Part shown: one piece after another, positions 23,601 through 38,600 of the stretch | Numbering within the stretch: position 1 is the first letter of the stretch | Layout: each line of letters starts with the position of its first letter | DNA from: Nomia melanderi | Taxonomy: Eukaryota; Arthropoda; Insecta; Hymenoptera; Halictidae | Assembly: GCF_051020985.1 (NCBI RefSeq) | Contig: NC_135007.1 | Location: 2,849,001 to 2,913,000, forward strand | DNA length: 64,000 nucleotides | Direction of reading: 5' to 3' | Notes under the pieces: generated by a model | Databases searched by the model: none | Told to the model about the DNA's origin: nothing | The model's input: the letters and a program-made list of their open reading frames with translations, nothing else | Program-made: the position numbers and the translations under genes

Positions 23601-26600
23601 CGACGTGAAAGAAAATGCTACAGTTACGGCTCCCTTGATCATTAGCCCTAGTATGCGCAGGTTTCATGGCGCCCAGATACGAGCTAGCGTCGACAATGCA
23701 TGCCAAGGTACACATTCATCGGGAACAGTTACCGTAACACGATATAGGAAGTAGCACATAACGCGGCAAGCCGAATCTCATTCTCTTCTCATCCTATGTG
23801 TACCTCGTTTCTCGCGTTTGCCGCCTATGGGAGCGTACCGTTAAACACACTGCTGAAATTTATAGACTCCGGTTATACACGGTCGCCACTCACGCACGCG
23901 TATAGATCACAATTCGCGGACGAGATTTCTACCACAAAGCAAACGCTAATGACGCATAGGCGAAACGGAATATCATTCGAGTCCATATTCCATTCAGCCG
24001 TTCAGCCTTCTCTCTCACGCGACGACGTTCAATATATTTTTTTGTCTCGGCGTCCTAACTATACGTTGGGAATGTGCGATATGCGGCGGACATATTTTGC
24101 CAAAGGCTTAATTCTGAAATCCTTCCCCGCTCGGCAGCGGAACTTTTATGAACAGGACTAAAAATAATTGGAATACTTGTGCGACGAGAAGGTAAGGCCG
24201 TTGAATTTCAGAATAACAGGAGCTGAAGCACGTCAGTTATTTTTCGAAATCGATTAAAGTTATTTGTCCTTAGCCAGACTTGGTGGAAGGGTTTAGTTCT
24301 GTGTCAAGATAAAAATGCTGAAAGGCAAACTTCCTTGAAGCTGGAAGAGGTGGATGAGTTATCGAATACCTTAACCGACTCAGATAATTAACCCCAGTGG
24401 TGCATCGAGATTCTTGTAATTCCCGATTACATGTGGAACGCATGAATTTAACTTCTTTCTTTGTAACATCGAATGAGGTTCGTGATATAGTTTTTTCTTT
24501 CAAGGAGAAGTTAAATATTATTTTCGTTTTGTGAACACTTAATCTTCATATAAACATGTACTTACAATGAACTACTTGGATTCGTTTCTTTATTGCGAAG
24601 TATTAAGGACAATGCAGCTTTAAGGATGATAGTCCAGGATAAATTGTAAGGCAAAGGGTTAATATTGGAACTACTGTTGAAATTACTCTTTCGGAATTTG
24701 TTTATTTACGATTATTGCAAAAAAAGAATGCTTTAGTGAGAAATCGTTTAAAAACTTCATTTACTCGTGCCCATGATGAAATACAGGTTAATAAAAATCT
24801 TTAGAAATGTATGTTTAAATAATAACAATTAATATATAACGTATTTAAAAGGGAAAAATATAATACTTTAAAAAATTGAATCTTTCTTTTTTAGTTTTTA
24901 AAAACGTTGGGTATCTAACATATGTTCATTAAGTATTTTAGTTAAATTAAAGCAAATGTGGGAGTTTTAGATATGAACTGTTAATTAACGCGATTTAAGA
25001 TACGGTATTTAATATGAAAACCGAAACCAGACGTTAGATATCTATATATTCATCACAAATATACATTAATAAATATGATCTTAGAGGCTCTAACATCTCA
25101 GCATAACAACGTCAATAGATGACTTTATAGATGAAGGTGTCTGTTTAGAAACAGTTTAGAAAGAAAATTTCAAAATAATGGAATTTAAAATATATTTGGA
25201 AGAATTTATAAATAAGTATTTAATTGTATTGACTGATTTTTTAAAGAACATAATTCAAAGAACCAACATTTTAAATTTCTAAATACTTATTTAAATCCAA
25301 GAAGATAGTTGGTCTTTGAAAATTTTAATTAGGACAGACCCAGGCACTAGTAATTGATACTTAAAAGTGGAATTTATCAATTTTTACTAGTCGGCTTTTC
25401 TTTCTTCTTTTTCCCAGACATACAAACTGAATACTTGAAGTACATTAAGAGTGGCTGCACTGATCAAATTTACACTAACTGCCTGCAGCTGGAATGGGTA
25501 ACTTCGGCTGAGGGGCTCAAACAGTTCATATAGCTAAAAAATGTTCAAGGAAAAAGTTTGCGGTCGAAAGAATCAAGCGAGATTTTAAGTACTCCGTCGA
25601 GTGAACTGATTAAATGCCGATAGAAAAATTTATTTAACTCATTCATTTTTGGTAACAGTTTTATCTTACTGGCTTTCTCCAGTGAACGAAAATGGGAAAT
25701 CATTTGCTCACCTAATGAGCGACTTTTCCACTTTAACGGTATTACATGTTTAGAGACAGATTTGATGTTTAATTTTATTCTAATTATTACGCATTTTTAT
25801 TATTTCTGTTATATTTGTTTATAATATTACAATCAACACGTTTTAAATGTTATAAATCAATGTTAAAATATAGTTGAGTTAACTGATATTAATACAAATC
25901 TGAAAATTAATGGCCGAGAATACATTGGACTTGTACAAATGATGAAACTACAATTAACATTAAAACTATTACATCAGTCAAAATAACAGTTTTTATAATT
26001 TTATTTTAAAATTCCTACTTCACGTTACACTTTTCTGTAATGATGTAATGACTATTGCAGCGATAAGTAAAGAAATAGTGTAATGAATTTTATTTCTTTT
26101 TATTTATTCAAACTCAAAATAATGTTCTATCATGACTACTTATACCAATACTATTCAAAACAACTGATACTTCTCAAAGTGTAAAAGGACTCTACAATTA
26201 GTTTACCAAATCAAAATTAACTAGTTTGTTTTTGTTTTGTAGAACGAGGAATTCTTTTTGTAAGAAGGTAACGAATCAGTAAATGTAAAAATATTCTATT
26301 ATTGCATATTTTTTAAAGATCAGTCTACTGGTTTTAGTAGAAATAGCTTCATCTTAACTGTCGGCAGTCTTAGTGTTAATGTCCATTCTCATAAAAGGAT
26401 TAATAAGAATTGAAAAGTAAATAATAAAATGCACTCCATCAGGCTAAACTTCAGTTTCAATTACTTTGTAGTAGTAATCGTTACAGTTACTAGATATGAT
26501 TGAGACTTTTGACTGACTGCACTATCTTGACTGTTGACTGATACCTCTTGACCACCGCAATTCTCGTTGATAAATTAGTATTGCGGAACTGGTTTGATGC

Positions 26601-29600
26601 ATGTATGTTACAAATGATTCATGTTTGTCTAAATTTGTGTTGTCGAATGATTGATTGTGTTTTGTTTGTATGTGACAGGTGAACGTTTGTTGCGTTGCAA
26701 GTGTATGTAAGAGTAGTGAATGCAGTGGGTTTGAGAGACGACCCTCCGTTCAAAAGTTGGCTTACAAAAAATTCAGGACTGCAAACCCAAAAGCATTTGT
26801 GTAACGATTCGTCACTGATTTATGATACGTCAATTGCCATTGAGTCACAGGACGACCTCCGCACATTCATTTTTCCCATTCAGAGTTCGAAGCTCTATTG
26901 ACAATAAATCGAAAAAAAGTTAAAAATAACAATTATTAGAAATGATTATAAGCATCAATCACAATAATAAATAATCACCAATAAAAAGTGATCATAATAA
27001 AATAGCACAAATACATATTGAATTCTTAACCTGAAAAATATCAGCTCAACCGCGTAAACTTATCTGCTATCGTATCTGTATCTAATTATACCAGCACAAA
27101 ACGCTCAAGCTTGTAGAACGAACGAGCAATCATAATAATAAGAACAATGGTGGATAACGAACGCATTTCGCGATAAGTAGGTATAATTAACAATATAGAC
27201 AGAGTTATCGCGTTACCGGCGGCTTTCCTGCAGGCGTTCCTGTGCTCCTCGCGAATGAGATTTCTGTGCATTAGATGCTTACATTTTCCGGAGGGTGCTC
27301 GAACCTCGCGGTAGATGCGTGCACGGCTTGAATAGGAAAGGATGGCCATGTACAGAGCTGCAAGCTCTGGTTGAGGGGTTGAAAATGCCTCTTTCTGCTT
27401 CCGTATGCTGGGGAAGGTTTATTGTTATGCTTATATGGCCGAGCACACTCTGACAGACGTTCACGTGTTTTCGCAAGTCCGCGGGAAAATGCATTTCAAA
27501 CGGTTACTGCATTCGCGGTGCGAGACACTTTTGACACGTTGCTTCGGTATCCGGCACGGATTTACTCCCGCCTGTTTTATTTTTGATTTCATGGATATCT
27601 ATTCGACACAATATTCTGCAACGAATGCGCTGCGCGTGACGAAGGTTTTTCATTGTACTAAAAGAATTTTTTTCTTAATTCTATTGCTGTTCCTATTTCG
27701 ATTGTGTGAGTAATATTTTTGTGGATAAATTATAGAGATTGTATTTCAATTTACGCTGTATGTTGTTCTTTGATTGTGTAGAACAGTTTACTTACTTTGT
27801 AAGTATGTAGTAGTGATCGGCTGTCTTAACTCCTTCGTCCGACATGCATAGGTATCACGAACACTTTAAATTACCGGGAAACTAGATAACGCCTAACACG
27901 TTTGTTACCAGCGTTTATTTCGATGACGATCTTCTGAGTTGTAATATTTTATTTAATCCAACAAATCCTCTAGACAAAATATTTAAACAATGAGACTAAA
28001 ACGAATCATTGGGCTCTTAAGGACAATGTCGCAGCTTGTAACTTTAAATAACAATGTCTGTACGATTAATTATACTATATTATAATTTATATAATATTCT
28101 TCACGTGAAATATAGAGTTGCGTCTGTCACAAATTTGCGACGCTAGTAGCGAACGTGTTAAATATAAAGGAAAATTATACTACACGGGGATCTTTGCCTG
28201 TAGCTGACAGCTTTACCTGTTAACTGTGAAATTTAGTTTAAAATGAAATCAAAAAAGGAAGTATGCGTTTATTAAACGCATACAAAGAAAAAAACATCAA
28301 AACAAAGAAGAACTACATATTTATGTGAAAACATAAATAATTCATCATTGAAAGTATTAGTATCATTTCAAGCTTTAAGATAACGTGTGCACTCGTCAAA
28401 CGTAGTTAATTGACTAAGTGCTAATCAGCTGTCAGTATATGTGTTTTGATTGATTAGGGAAAGTTTTTTTCCACAAAATTCGTCAGTGATTCTAATGGCA
28501 ATGTACAGTTTGTAAATACATATTTAGGGACGAAAGGATTAAGGCCCTAACGCGCGGACACAAACATAAGTGTATTTCCCCTATTACGGAAACCTATGCC
28601 AGTGGTTTTGTTCAAAGCTCGGCCCGTGGGCAACGCAGGCTGCCCTTGTCTGCAAAGAGGCCTGCTGGACAGTCCTAGTATAGAGAGTACTGACGAGAAC
28701 AATATAGAAATTATTTTTCAACCCATTAAGTGTTTTATTTATTTTCATGTGCTTAATTATTTAAGTGATTACAAGTATAATCGGAAAACAGAGTAAGTGC
28801 ACTTGTTGAGAAAATTAGAATAAATTATAACGAAATATAATTTATTATACTTTTCTATTAAATTCTTAAGAAAATTTATTCTCTTCTTGCTTAGAGATTC
28901 ATTAATATTATTTATAGAATTTCAAATGTGGTTTGTTCGAAAATAAACGAACGATTGATATTTTGAATTAAAGATATTTTGGTATTAAATAATCAAATAT
29001 CAAATATTCAGAAAAGGGAAATTAAAAATTTTATATTTTACTTGCTTTTATAGAATAGAATGATATTTAGGTTGGTAAAATTTATCGATTGGGATAGTTA
29101 AATACATCATTCATCTTATTGCAAAAGAAAATTTTTGTTTTCTATGATTGATATTTTCAACAAAACAAAAAATTCCCATCTCTTCATGGCTAGTATACTC
29201 GATATAAATATCAAAATGTTCAAATTGTGTTTTCTCTCTTTATCGTGCGATGAATATTTACATCGATAGTTAATAGTGTTGCTCGCTTTCTTTTTTAATT
29301 CACGTTGTGTTTCTTTGTTAACTATTCAAACAGTATTTATATTGAAAATTGATGGGGACTTTACGTTTGGGTATCTCACGAGTATACTGCATAGTTACAT
29401 TGCAACACGAAGCTAGCGATGTTTCGGCTTGATTTTACTTCCAGTGCGATTCCCTCTATCATATCAGAGATTCATACCAGTTTTAATTTCGAGAATACGC
29501 AGCAGAATTAGAACGTCGAAACATTTTTTGAATATATGTACTAGAGAGAGATATCCTCTTTGAGCATCCGTTCTTCACGTTTGTAGAACTGGAACTCATA

Positions 29601-32600
29601 AAACAATTTTACGGCTCATGTGGTCTTAGAAAATATTTACTTGCCGTGGCGACGAAATTTATAATAAGTAAGGCTGCACAGAGCAATGGGTTCCATATTG
29701 TAGAGCTCTTTTGTAATCCCATGAGGTGTGCTGAATATGTATGTAGGTAGAACAACACGAGTTTCTTCAATTTAAACAGATTAAATTATAACACTCTTAT
29801 AACACTCTTCTCGAAAGCTGAATTTCGTAAAATATCGGATGAGCATCTTTGATAAGGATAGCGAAGTGTTTCTGAAAATGAGAAATTTGTAAAACATTAC
29901 GAATATTTCATTTCATTCTTGTTTATTAATATTTTTTATTACATAGTAAGGTACGCAGCTTCTTTAATGTGACTTTCACTGATGGAATTTTTCATGACAA
30001 AATTTGAGATATTTACAATATAAAAATAATACGTGGAGTTTCATTTAATTGTGAATAAAGAAAATTGTAATTTGATTTTTTAATACTATCTTTGCCGAAG
30101 TTGACAAGAGACACCATTTAATACGATAATTTAAAATTAAGTTTAACGATTTTCGTTCAATTAACTTTCCCTCTAATACATGTAAAATAAATTATAACAA
30201 AAATCGAAAAGGTAATTGAGGAAAAATTATTAAAATTTTGCAAAGAATTTCAAATTAAAAGTTTAAGAATTGTCTTTTGGCCCTCTTATTTAAAATAGGG
30301 TTAAAATCTTCATTCCACTGTTGACGAACTTTTAAACGGTACTTTAAATATCGAGACCTGTGTATTAATTGATCGAATTGTTTATTTAACGAAGTTTGTA
30401 GAAAAATGAATATATGGTAATTCCAAGCAGCATTATTTGCCATCATATCTTGAAGATTTTATAGGTATTTATCTGCCATTATGGACGACTTTACCGTTCA
30501 ACCATGAAATATATGCAAGAGCGAACAGAATTTCATGAATCGTGAAGAATTTACATTACGCGTCGTTTCATTCCATTCAAGGGTTTTGTTGTTTCTATCT
30601 TCCTAAATACACGAGATGTTGAATGCACTAAAATCGATAACAAATTTTAAATATCGATAGTAATATTATCTACATATTTTCACAAGAATCAAAGAGTATG
30701 AAACACAAATGTATTCATTAATCTCTTCAACTGCATCATTGCGACGACATATATGCGCCCGTGAAAATACTGATGGTCTAATGAAAATTCAGCGTTCGAG
30801 GATCTAAATAATCATTCAAACAAAAAAGATATTAAAAATCTTCTTTTTGACATATAATCAGAGAATCTCCCAAATAGAAGTTCTTTTATTACATTGACCG
30901 GTTTTATATCACGGTAAGTATTTTAACAAAAACGAATAATTAATGAATATTTTCCTGATATAATTATTCCGAGAACTCCAATGAATGAACGTCAATCGAT
31001 ACTTCTATAATGCGGACTTCGTACAAATGGAAATAAACGAATGACGAATTGGCTGAAGAAAAAACTTACAGTATTCAAGCATCGAAATTCAGCCATGGTA
31101 ACATATCCGCGATAGATTCAACATAATTATTGGAGTATAAAGGTGGCATCGAAATAAAAATCTTGATATAAATACTTCTGCACCCGGCCGCTGCTAGAAA
31201 AATGTTCATTTTTCTACAAAAGCAATCAATTCAATTTTACACAATCGTATTTCGTGATGGTGGAAAATTTTTCATCCGGAGGACGCGCCGAAAACCTGAA
31301 ATTGAATTTAAACGCAGAATTTCGTTTCAGAGGAAAAGTTTTCAATGAAGCCGATTGTGTGCGTCGCTTTGTGTAATACGAAAACGGGCTTCTCGGACGT
31401 TTCAACTGTTTTTCTATTAGGATTTCTCCCGTACCGTCTGGTTTCCATTAGTATTTACCTGGGAGCGCGAAACGAGATAAGTGGTAGGGGTGTACTTTCC
31501 ATTAGACGAGAATAAAATTGGATAGAACGGCTGGTACGTTGAATCCTCTACGATTTCGACCGGCATTCAGTCTGCGCCGTCAATTTCGCGGCCGCGTTTC
31601 TGCGTGTGTAGGACCTGTATCGCGGTCTACTATCATTTCATGTTTTATCGCGAATCATGCAACAGGGCTAATATTGACATTGAGAGACTTTCGAGCAGTA
31701 GGGGATGCACAAACAGGTGGGACATCACAGTGTATGGAGTTCGTAAACGCAGAAGGTAACGTCTTGCTAGTGACCGAAAGATAACTCGATTTTTAACGCA
31801 TTCGAGACTAACACCGTAGACTTAGGTCATTCAAAATTCTTTGGACACTTCACTTTTAATTTTTTTAGACAAATGTCTATAACGTATTGCTACGCCATTT
31901 TTAAATTTTTTAGCTAAATACTAGTAACATAGTTCTATGTCATTTTTGACTCCTTTAGTCAATTAAAAATGCTGGTAATATCATTTTACGTAATTTTTAA
32001 TTTTTTTAGCCGAATACCAATAATGTATTCGATATACAACATTAAGAAATTTTTAATTAATTACTGATAACATAGTTTTACGTTAGTTTTAACTTTTTTT
32101 AAACAAGAACGCCGGTAACGTCATTCTACGACATTTGTAATTGCTTTAAAAGAACTCCCGTAGTCCTATCTTATTTTACATTTTTAAGAAGGAAATTAGT
32201 CACTCGATCTTACGTCATTTCAGAATCTGTAGCTAAATATTTATAAGAAAATCTTATTAATATATTTTTTTACATTCATATACATTTGGAAAGCAGACTT
32301 CTGCGATAATTAGCTATAAACTTCGGGAAATTTAATACAGTTGCGAATGTATTAAATAATTCTCTGCGCTCATTGTTATTTTTCATCATAAATACTCATT
32401 ATTTCCTGATGAAATATTAATGACATTTTTTGCAATCGACATAAAGAAAATTCTTGAGTAGATTAAAGAGAAGAATTATTTTATTTTGATGTTTTGTATG
32501 TTGACATATTATATAATAGGAAATTTTAATATTGAATTTCGAATTTTATAATTCGGCTGCGTTGTAGCAACTGGCGACAGAATGTCTCTTAGGTGTAAAA

Positions 32601-35600
32601 GGTTAATTATTCACACAGTTTAAGAGAACAGAGTCAAACTAAATTTTAGTAATTAGGTGTTCTAAACAAGAAAGAAAAAGTTGGTCATGTAACCACAACT
32701 TAAAAGCTTGTCATTACTTGTAAGAAGTGATGTAGTTCGTTATTTCTTATTTGTTTTTCTCTAACTACACACATATATGTATGTATTAATCTGAGATATA
32801 TAATAGTTCAAATATCCATTCGTTTGTTCTTACAAAACAGAAATTTTGCTAAGAAAAAATAAATGATGGAGAACTCCTGATGCTATACTTTCGTTGGATA
32901 ATTATCCCTAATTATAATTATGGTGCTGTAAGGTTTTTAGAAAATGGATAGTAAATCGGTAACATTTGGTTGAAGTTTTGGCAAAACATTTTAGTAGGGC
33001 AAAAGTGGAAATAAGCTACTTTTTAAAAGAACAGATGAAGTTTTCATTAAGATAACAATTTTCAGCTGAGGAACAAGTCGCTATACTTGAGCACGCTTCC
33101 TGTTCTGCAGGTTTAACATCCTGCGGCTTTAAGTCGCATATGTTAAATCTGTGCTTAAGAGAATTCATTTTACGCCGGAGAAAGAGGATAAGGCACGAGC
33201 TTTTCGAAAGGCTTAAGGAATATGACGTACAGGATTGTTTCAAGGAGATCACTGAGTGCAAAAACGCCCATTGAAAGTAATTTTTATATCTTTCTTGAAA
33301 AAGTAAGTAAACGAACACACTTGAAATACTTATGCATAGTTTTATATATCTCTATTGTTATAAAAGTATATTGAGAATTCCGAATTATGTGACATTTTGG
33401 TTCGTTACAAATTAACAAATTAATTACAAATGAATTAAGTCAGCAAATCCTGTTTTTCATTTCGGAAACTTTAATCGTAATGAGATAATCCTGAAAAGCA
33501 GTTATAACATATTTTTTCCCTTTTTCTCAAAGCTTGTTTTAAACACAACGCGTTCACTTTGTCAAATTTATATCAGACTTCACATTCGAGCGCAAATATT
33601 TCCCCCAGAAGATTAAGTGCAATTCAAAAGTAACCCTGAAAACATTTGAATATATAACTTTCGTTCCTCTCAACCGTCCCATCGCTTAAGTTGCCCATAA
33701 AAAGTGTTCCAGTCGACCGTATAATTTCCGCGCAGTTTCCGGAAGATTAAAGAAGCTTCACAAAACGGACGTGGAACGAGGATCATTTTTTACCGGCCTC
33801 CGTCATGGTTTAGTCGTGCATTTCGAGAAAAGTTGCGAGCTAAATGCGACAGTGACGTCAATTCCGCTGTGAAGAGCAACAAAGGGCGAGATAAGTTAGC
33901 ACGGGACGCGCGAACCGATAAAATTATCGACACGCAGCCGTAAGGTGTATTCTTGCACGCGCGCGGAGGTGCCATTCACCGATGTAGGGATTCGATACGT
34001 GTCGTGCATTGCATTGGAAAGTCGTATTACAGAATGAAATTAGAAACGCTATCGGATAAATTCACAATAGTCAGCGGCTGCGTGAGTTATCGCGGAACAC
34101 ACGAAACGCTTTTTACAAAATGTCGGGACGTGCCTGCAGGCGGAAAAGTCGCGTCAAAAGCAATCGTTCCGCCGCGAAAGGTAAACTGCACTATATGGGA
34201 CAAACTGGTTACATGCCGAAGTTCTTTTTTTTTTACACACGCACAAGGGAAATTGTTTACAACGGTTGTTTCCTCACGCTCGTCAAGCTTCCAGAAAATA
34301 AAATTGAATTCCCGGTACGGCTGGATTGGGATTGGGGAGGGAGAGGGTAGTGCTTCTGCCTTCTTGATAAATCGAACGGACCAGAGGGGACGGGTATAAA
34401 GCGGAACGTTTCTATTTCACCGGGGTAACCACTCGAGCCTTGTGGTCTTTTGCTCGGGGATAAGAAGGCAGCGATCTTGCGGATGAATATTATAGAACGA
34501 ATGACCGCAAAGAGTTCCATTTTGTGCGGTTTAACTGGGGAGCTTCTTTTCCCTTTGGCGAACAGATTGGACATTATTTGCGGCTACTTCTTCGGATATT
34601 AACATTTGACTTGGAAGGAGGAACGGTTCCGCCTCTGTTAGAGGCGCGTTTCAAATGTTTCTGTTCCTTGGCCTCGGTTCCTCCTTAACGAGCTACTCGA
34701 TCTCCACGAGATTTTCTTTTCCGTCGACAGCACAAGAAGAAATGAAACTGGGGTGGTTAATTGACTCGGCGTTGTCTCTCGGTTAAAAGTATTCGTTGTA
34801 TTATCGTTTTTCATGGAAATACAGAATCGAAACGTTAATTGAGTTACAAGGAAATGGTTGTGGAACGGAGATCGACTAACGAGCCGTGCTTCTGGAACAC
34901 CTGATACAAAAACGTATCGATGTCTCTTACAATTAGATGATGACTGACACTGTTATTCTGATGAAATGTGATCTCTGTGGATGGAATACATTTCTTGCAA
35001 TTCGATATTGATGTGTAAAATGTTGTAAAAAACATGGGAATTTATCAAACCCGAAAATTCAACAAATAATGACACTTTGTGTGAGCAGAGTAGGTCAAGC
35101 CCAATGTATTGCAATTTCTTTTATGCCAAATATCACATTAAAGGGATAAAACCAGCTCTTGAACAAAATGCAAATTTTTCTTTCCCGTGGTTTATCTGGA
35201 GAACGGTAATAGGTACCGAAAAAAAGTTTCAACAGAAAATACATTGTTCTTTCACGCTTATAAAATTTTAAATAAAATTTTTCAAAGAGTTAAAATGTTC
35301 CAAATAACCCTAACAGCTGTTTATACTAATAGAGTATACATCGAGATAATTTTAAACGATAATATTCTACATTTCGTAAAATTTGTTGAAATATTTACAT
35401 TAGTGAAAGTAGAACATCACTAAAACATTACTGTCACACAAAACGAAAAACGTAGAAGGTTCTATAAAAATCCCCTAATGAATGTACAAAATACGGGAGA
35501 TAGTTAAAAATATAATATACTTTATTAGTAATAATTTTTCATGTTTACCGAAATGAAAAAATATTTTTTGAAAAAATATACAAAGCGTATTTTAATTTTC

Positions 35601-38600
35601 TCTCATTGTTGATATGGATAATACGATAACAATCGCCAAAGTTGGGGGTGAGAGATCCATTTGATTAGATATAGGACCTTCTGCATACGCTAATCTGAAA
35701 CGAAAGGGTTAAAGAAATACTCGTATCGCATCGCTTCTCGGTTCACACGGCGGAACAAGGACACGATCGAACGGCAGCAGATCGCCGGCATTATTTCCCG
35801 TTAGATTAATATCCCGTCGGTGCCACGGTGCCGTCGTCGTTTCGGAGGCGGCCTGTTCTGGTCGTTTGCCAGGAGCGCATACTATTTTGCGCCCCCGGAA
35901 CCGGAAACACCCTCCGCGCAGCGGGACGATACGTATTCGGATATCATGAAACCGCAAGTCGGAGGTCAGGGAAACGGAATGACTGGCTCGGGCCAGCAGA
36001 AGCAGCCTTGAATAAATTAATTAACCACCGCCGAGGCGGGCGGAGAGGCAGGACGGAAAAGCGAGAGGATATTAAGTCTCAGTTAGGGTTGCGCACACCG
36101 GAATCCGTGGTTTCCTACAAAGAAGCTGGACTCCAAATGAACGTAATTAACGATTTATGGTATATTGACGACGTATCGATCCTGACGGATTTCCCAAGGG
36201 AGATTCGACTCCAAATGATTTCCATTAAATTATAAAAGTTAAAGAGATTCAATCACTTGTAAATATCTTAACCCGCTTGCACTTGACTTACAGTGGCCAT
36301 TTATTTGATATAGTAAAATTATAAAATTCTATATTTGATATAATTCATTCTATAATATAACTGGACACAAAATATTAAAATACAATAGCTCTAACCACTG
36401 ATTCGTGTATTATTTCTATTTAACAGGATTCATAGCTTAATCAATACTTCATTAGAGTAGAATGAATATATGTAATGAAAAAACTTTGTGCAAGGGGTAG
36501 ATACCAATTTTAACACTAGGTTTACGGACATGCAATTGTACAGTTTCTTACTTATATTTTTAGAGGCTTTCGCATTAAATTATATCACAATATCCATCGG
36601 AATGCAAAATGAATTGTAATTGTACCAATTATTGGAAAAATAACCCTTGACACATTAAATTCAAATGATATTCTGTTCAACGTAATTACTGATTATTGCA
36701 GAACCTATTGAATTTCTCTTCCATTTTAAAACAACCGGTACAAATATTTCTGTGAATACATGAAAAGAATAAAACTTCGATTTTCCGAGACAAAGAGAAA
36801 TAATAATCGTAGCTTTATTGAACTACATTAATACGATAAAATAATTCAATAACACTCCTGAACTGAAAAAGAACAAAAGCAAATATCAAACAATCAGGAG
36901 TCCAATTCCACCATAATTGTTCCACGAATTCAATATACCTGGTTGTTAATATAACATTCGAATGAAAATGGTTTATAAGAATTGAACGAGCTCAGAATAA
37001 TAATTACACAGCTGCCAAAGTTTTAACGTGAGCGCACATACTTGCGGGAAAAACAGCGGCGGGATGGTAGATAAATACGAATCAGTTTGAAATAAATTAA
37101 TTGATCCTCTGGGGACAGGTGTGAGCGGCAAATAAGGGTGGGGAACAATTAAATGCAGTCGACGTGTCATTCTTGCGGTGGCGTATATCGCGAATTCTAA
37201 CTGGTGGTACCAAGAAATGGAATGCCCGAATAATTCGTAACAGGAAACGATGACATTTTCGGAAGAAATGAGGAGCGACCTCCGCGAATGCGCGTCACAT
37301 TCCATGTCAGGTTCGCTTCCATTTGCTTATTTCGATAATTCGGCGCAACGTACCGAGCACCGTCGCAGTCCCATTTCCAAACAGATTACTCTGCCCGTAT
37401 TACCGTTGCCTTTTGAAGTATCTCGCTGCATAGGAATGTAATAACGATACAGCCGAATGACGCTGCTTGCTACGCCAGTTAGAATGACAAACGAGGACGT
37501 CTTATTAAAGATCCATTCCAGTATACCTCCGCTGCAGAGTATCCGAAAGTTGTTCGGGATCTTTGAAGTTTCCCCACTTCCCGTCCAAATATACATACAT
37601 AAAGCAACACCGCGCCAAAGTTGCTCGCTCCCCTGACTGATAATGGCGAACCGTGATTCTCTTCAGCCGTGTTAGGATGCACTTATACTATCCCATCAGA
37701 CACGTGACATTTTAGTTCAGACAAAAATCCTGTTCATACCATCAGGCACGGGACGTTTTCGTTCACACAAAGTGCAGTGTCGTCGCTTTCCAGCTACACT
37801 CGGCAAGGTTTTTCGAGTCTATACCTTAAAACCTTGACTGTCAAATAAACACTCATCAAAATTCTTATGCAGTTGAAACAGGTTTATAATAAAACAGATT
37901 CGTTCTATACGTCGTCAAGAACATTAGTGTTTAAGTTTATGTAAAAAGTGGTGTCACCCGAATTCGGATGACGTGGCAGAGTATTAAAATAGTTCGAGGG
38001 TTGAGAAAGGCTGGTTATAATGATTTACGACTATCGATCCGTTTAAGCCAGTGTTGTAAAAATGAGTGCTGAGCCTCCAGCCTTAAAAGCTGTAATAGCA
38101 TAAAAGGCCTTCCGAGTTCACGTTTTCAGGACTTAAGCGTTGAGCTGTAAAAGCTAATGTCTTCAAAGCTCGAGTGTTTGTAAGACATCAGATTACTGTT
38201 TATTATACTCACATTTCGGTACATTAAAGTGCAGATACAAATTTTCGTAAATTAATTCAGTCTTTGAGTGGTTAATACGTTCGCGACCACGCGTGTGTGT
38301 GACACGGCAATTTGTTTGGACTCTAAACTTTAGAGAGTTCGGCGTCACACACATATGTGCTGCTATGATGATATTAACATATATTGGGTGTACGGTATAC
38401 CATACTGTCGCTTTGACTATATCAAAATATTACACACATATGACATTTATGTACAATAAAATGGTTTGTTTGGTTTATTTACTATATTTTTAACGTGTAA
38501 AAATTATATGAATAGCATATCATGTGAAACAATTACAAGAAAGGCATGGTCCATTGTAAGGAACGAACAATGTTGAGTCTTGAAATTTCGAAGACTCGAG

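Noticed and set aside
33953..34399. 148-codon plus-strand open frame
   Set aside because: It lies in a GC-rich intronic patch of neto, has no splice support or domain, and overlaps another open frame.
35828..36235. 135-codon plus-strand open frame
   Set aside because: Same situation: a GC-rich patch in the intron with open frames on both strands and no domain.
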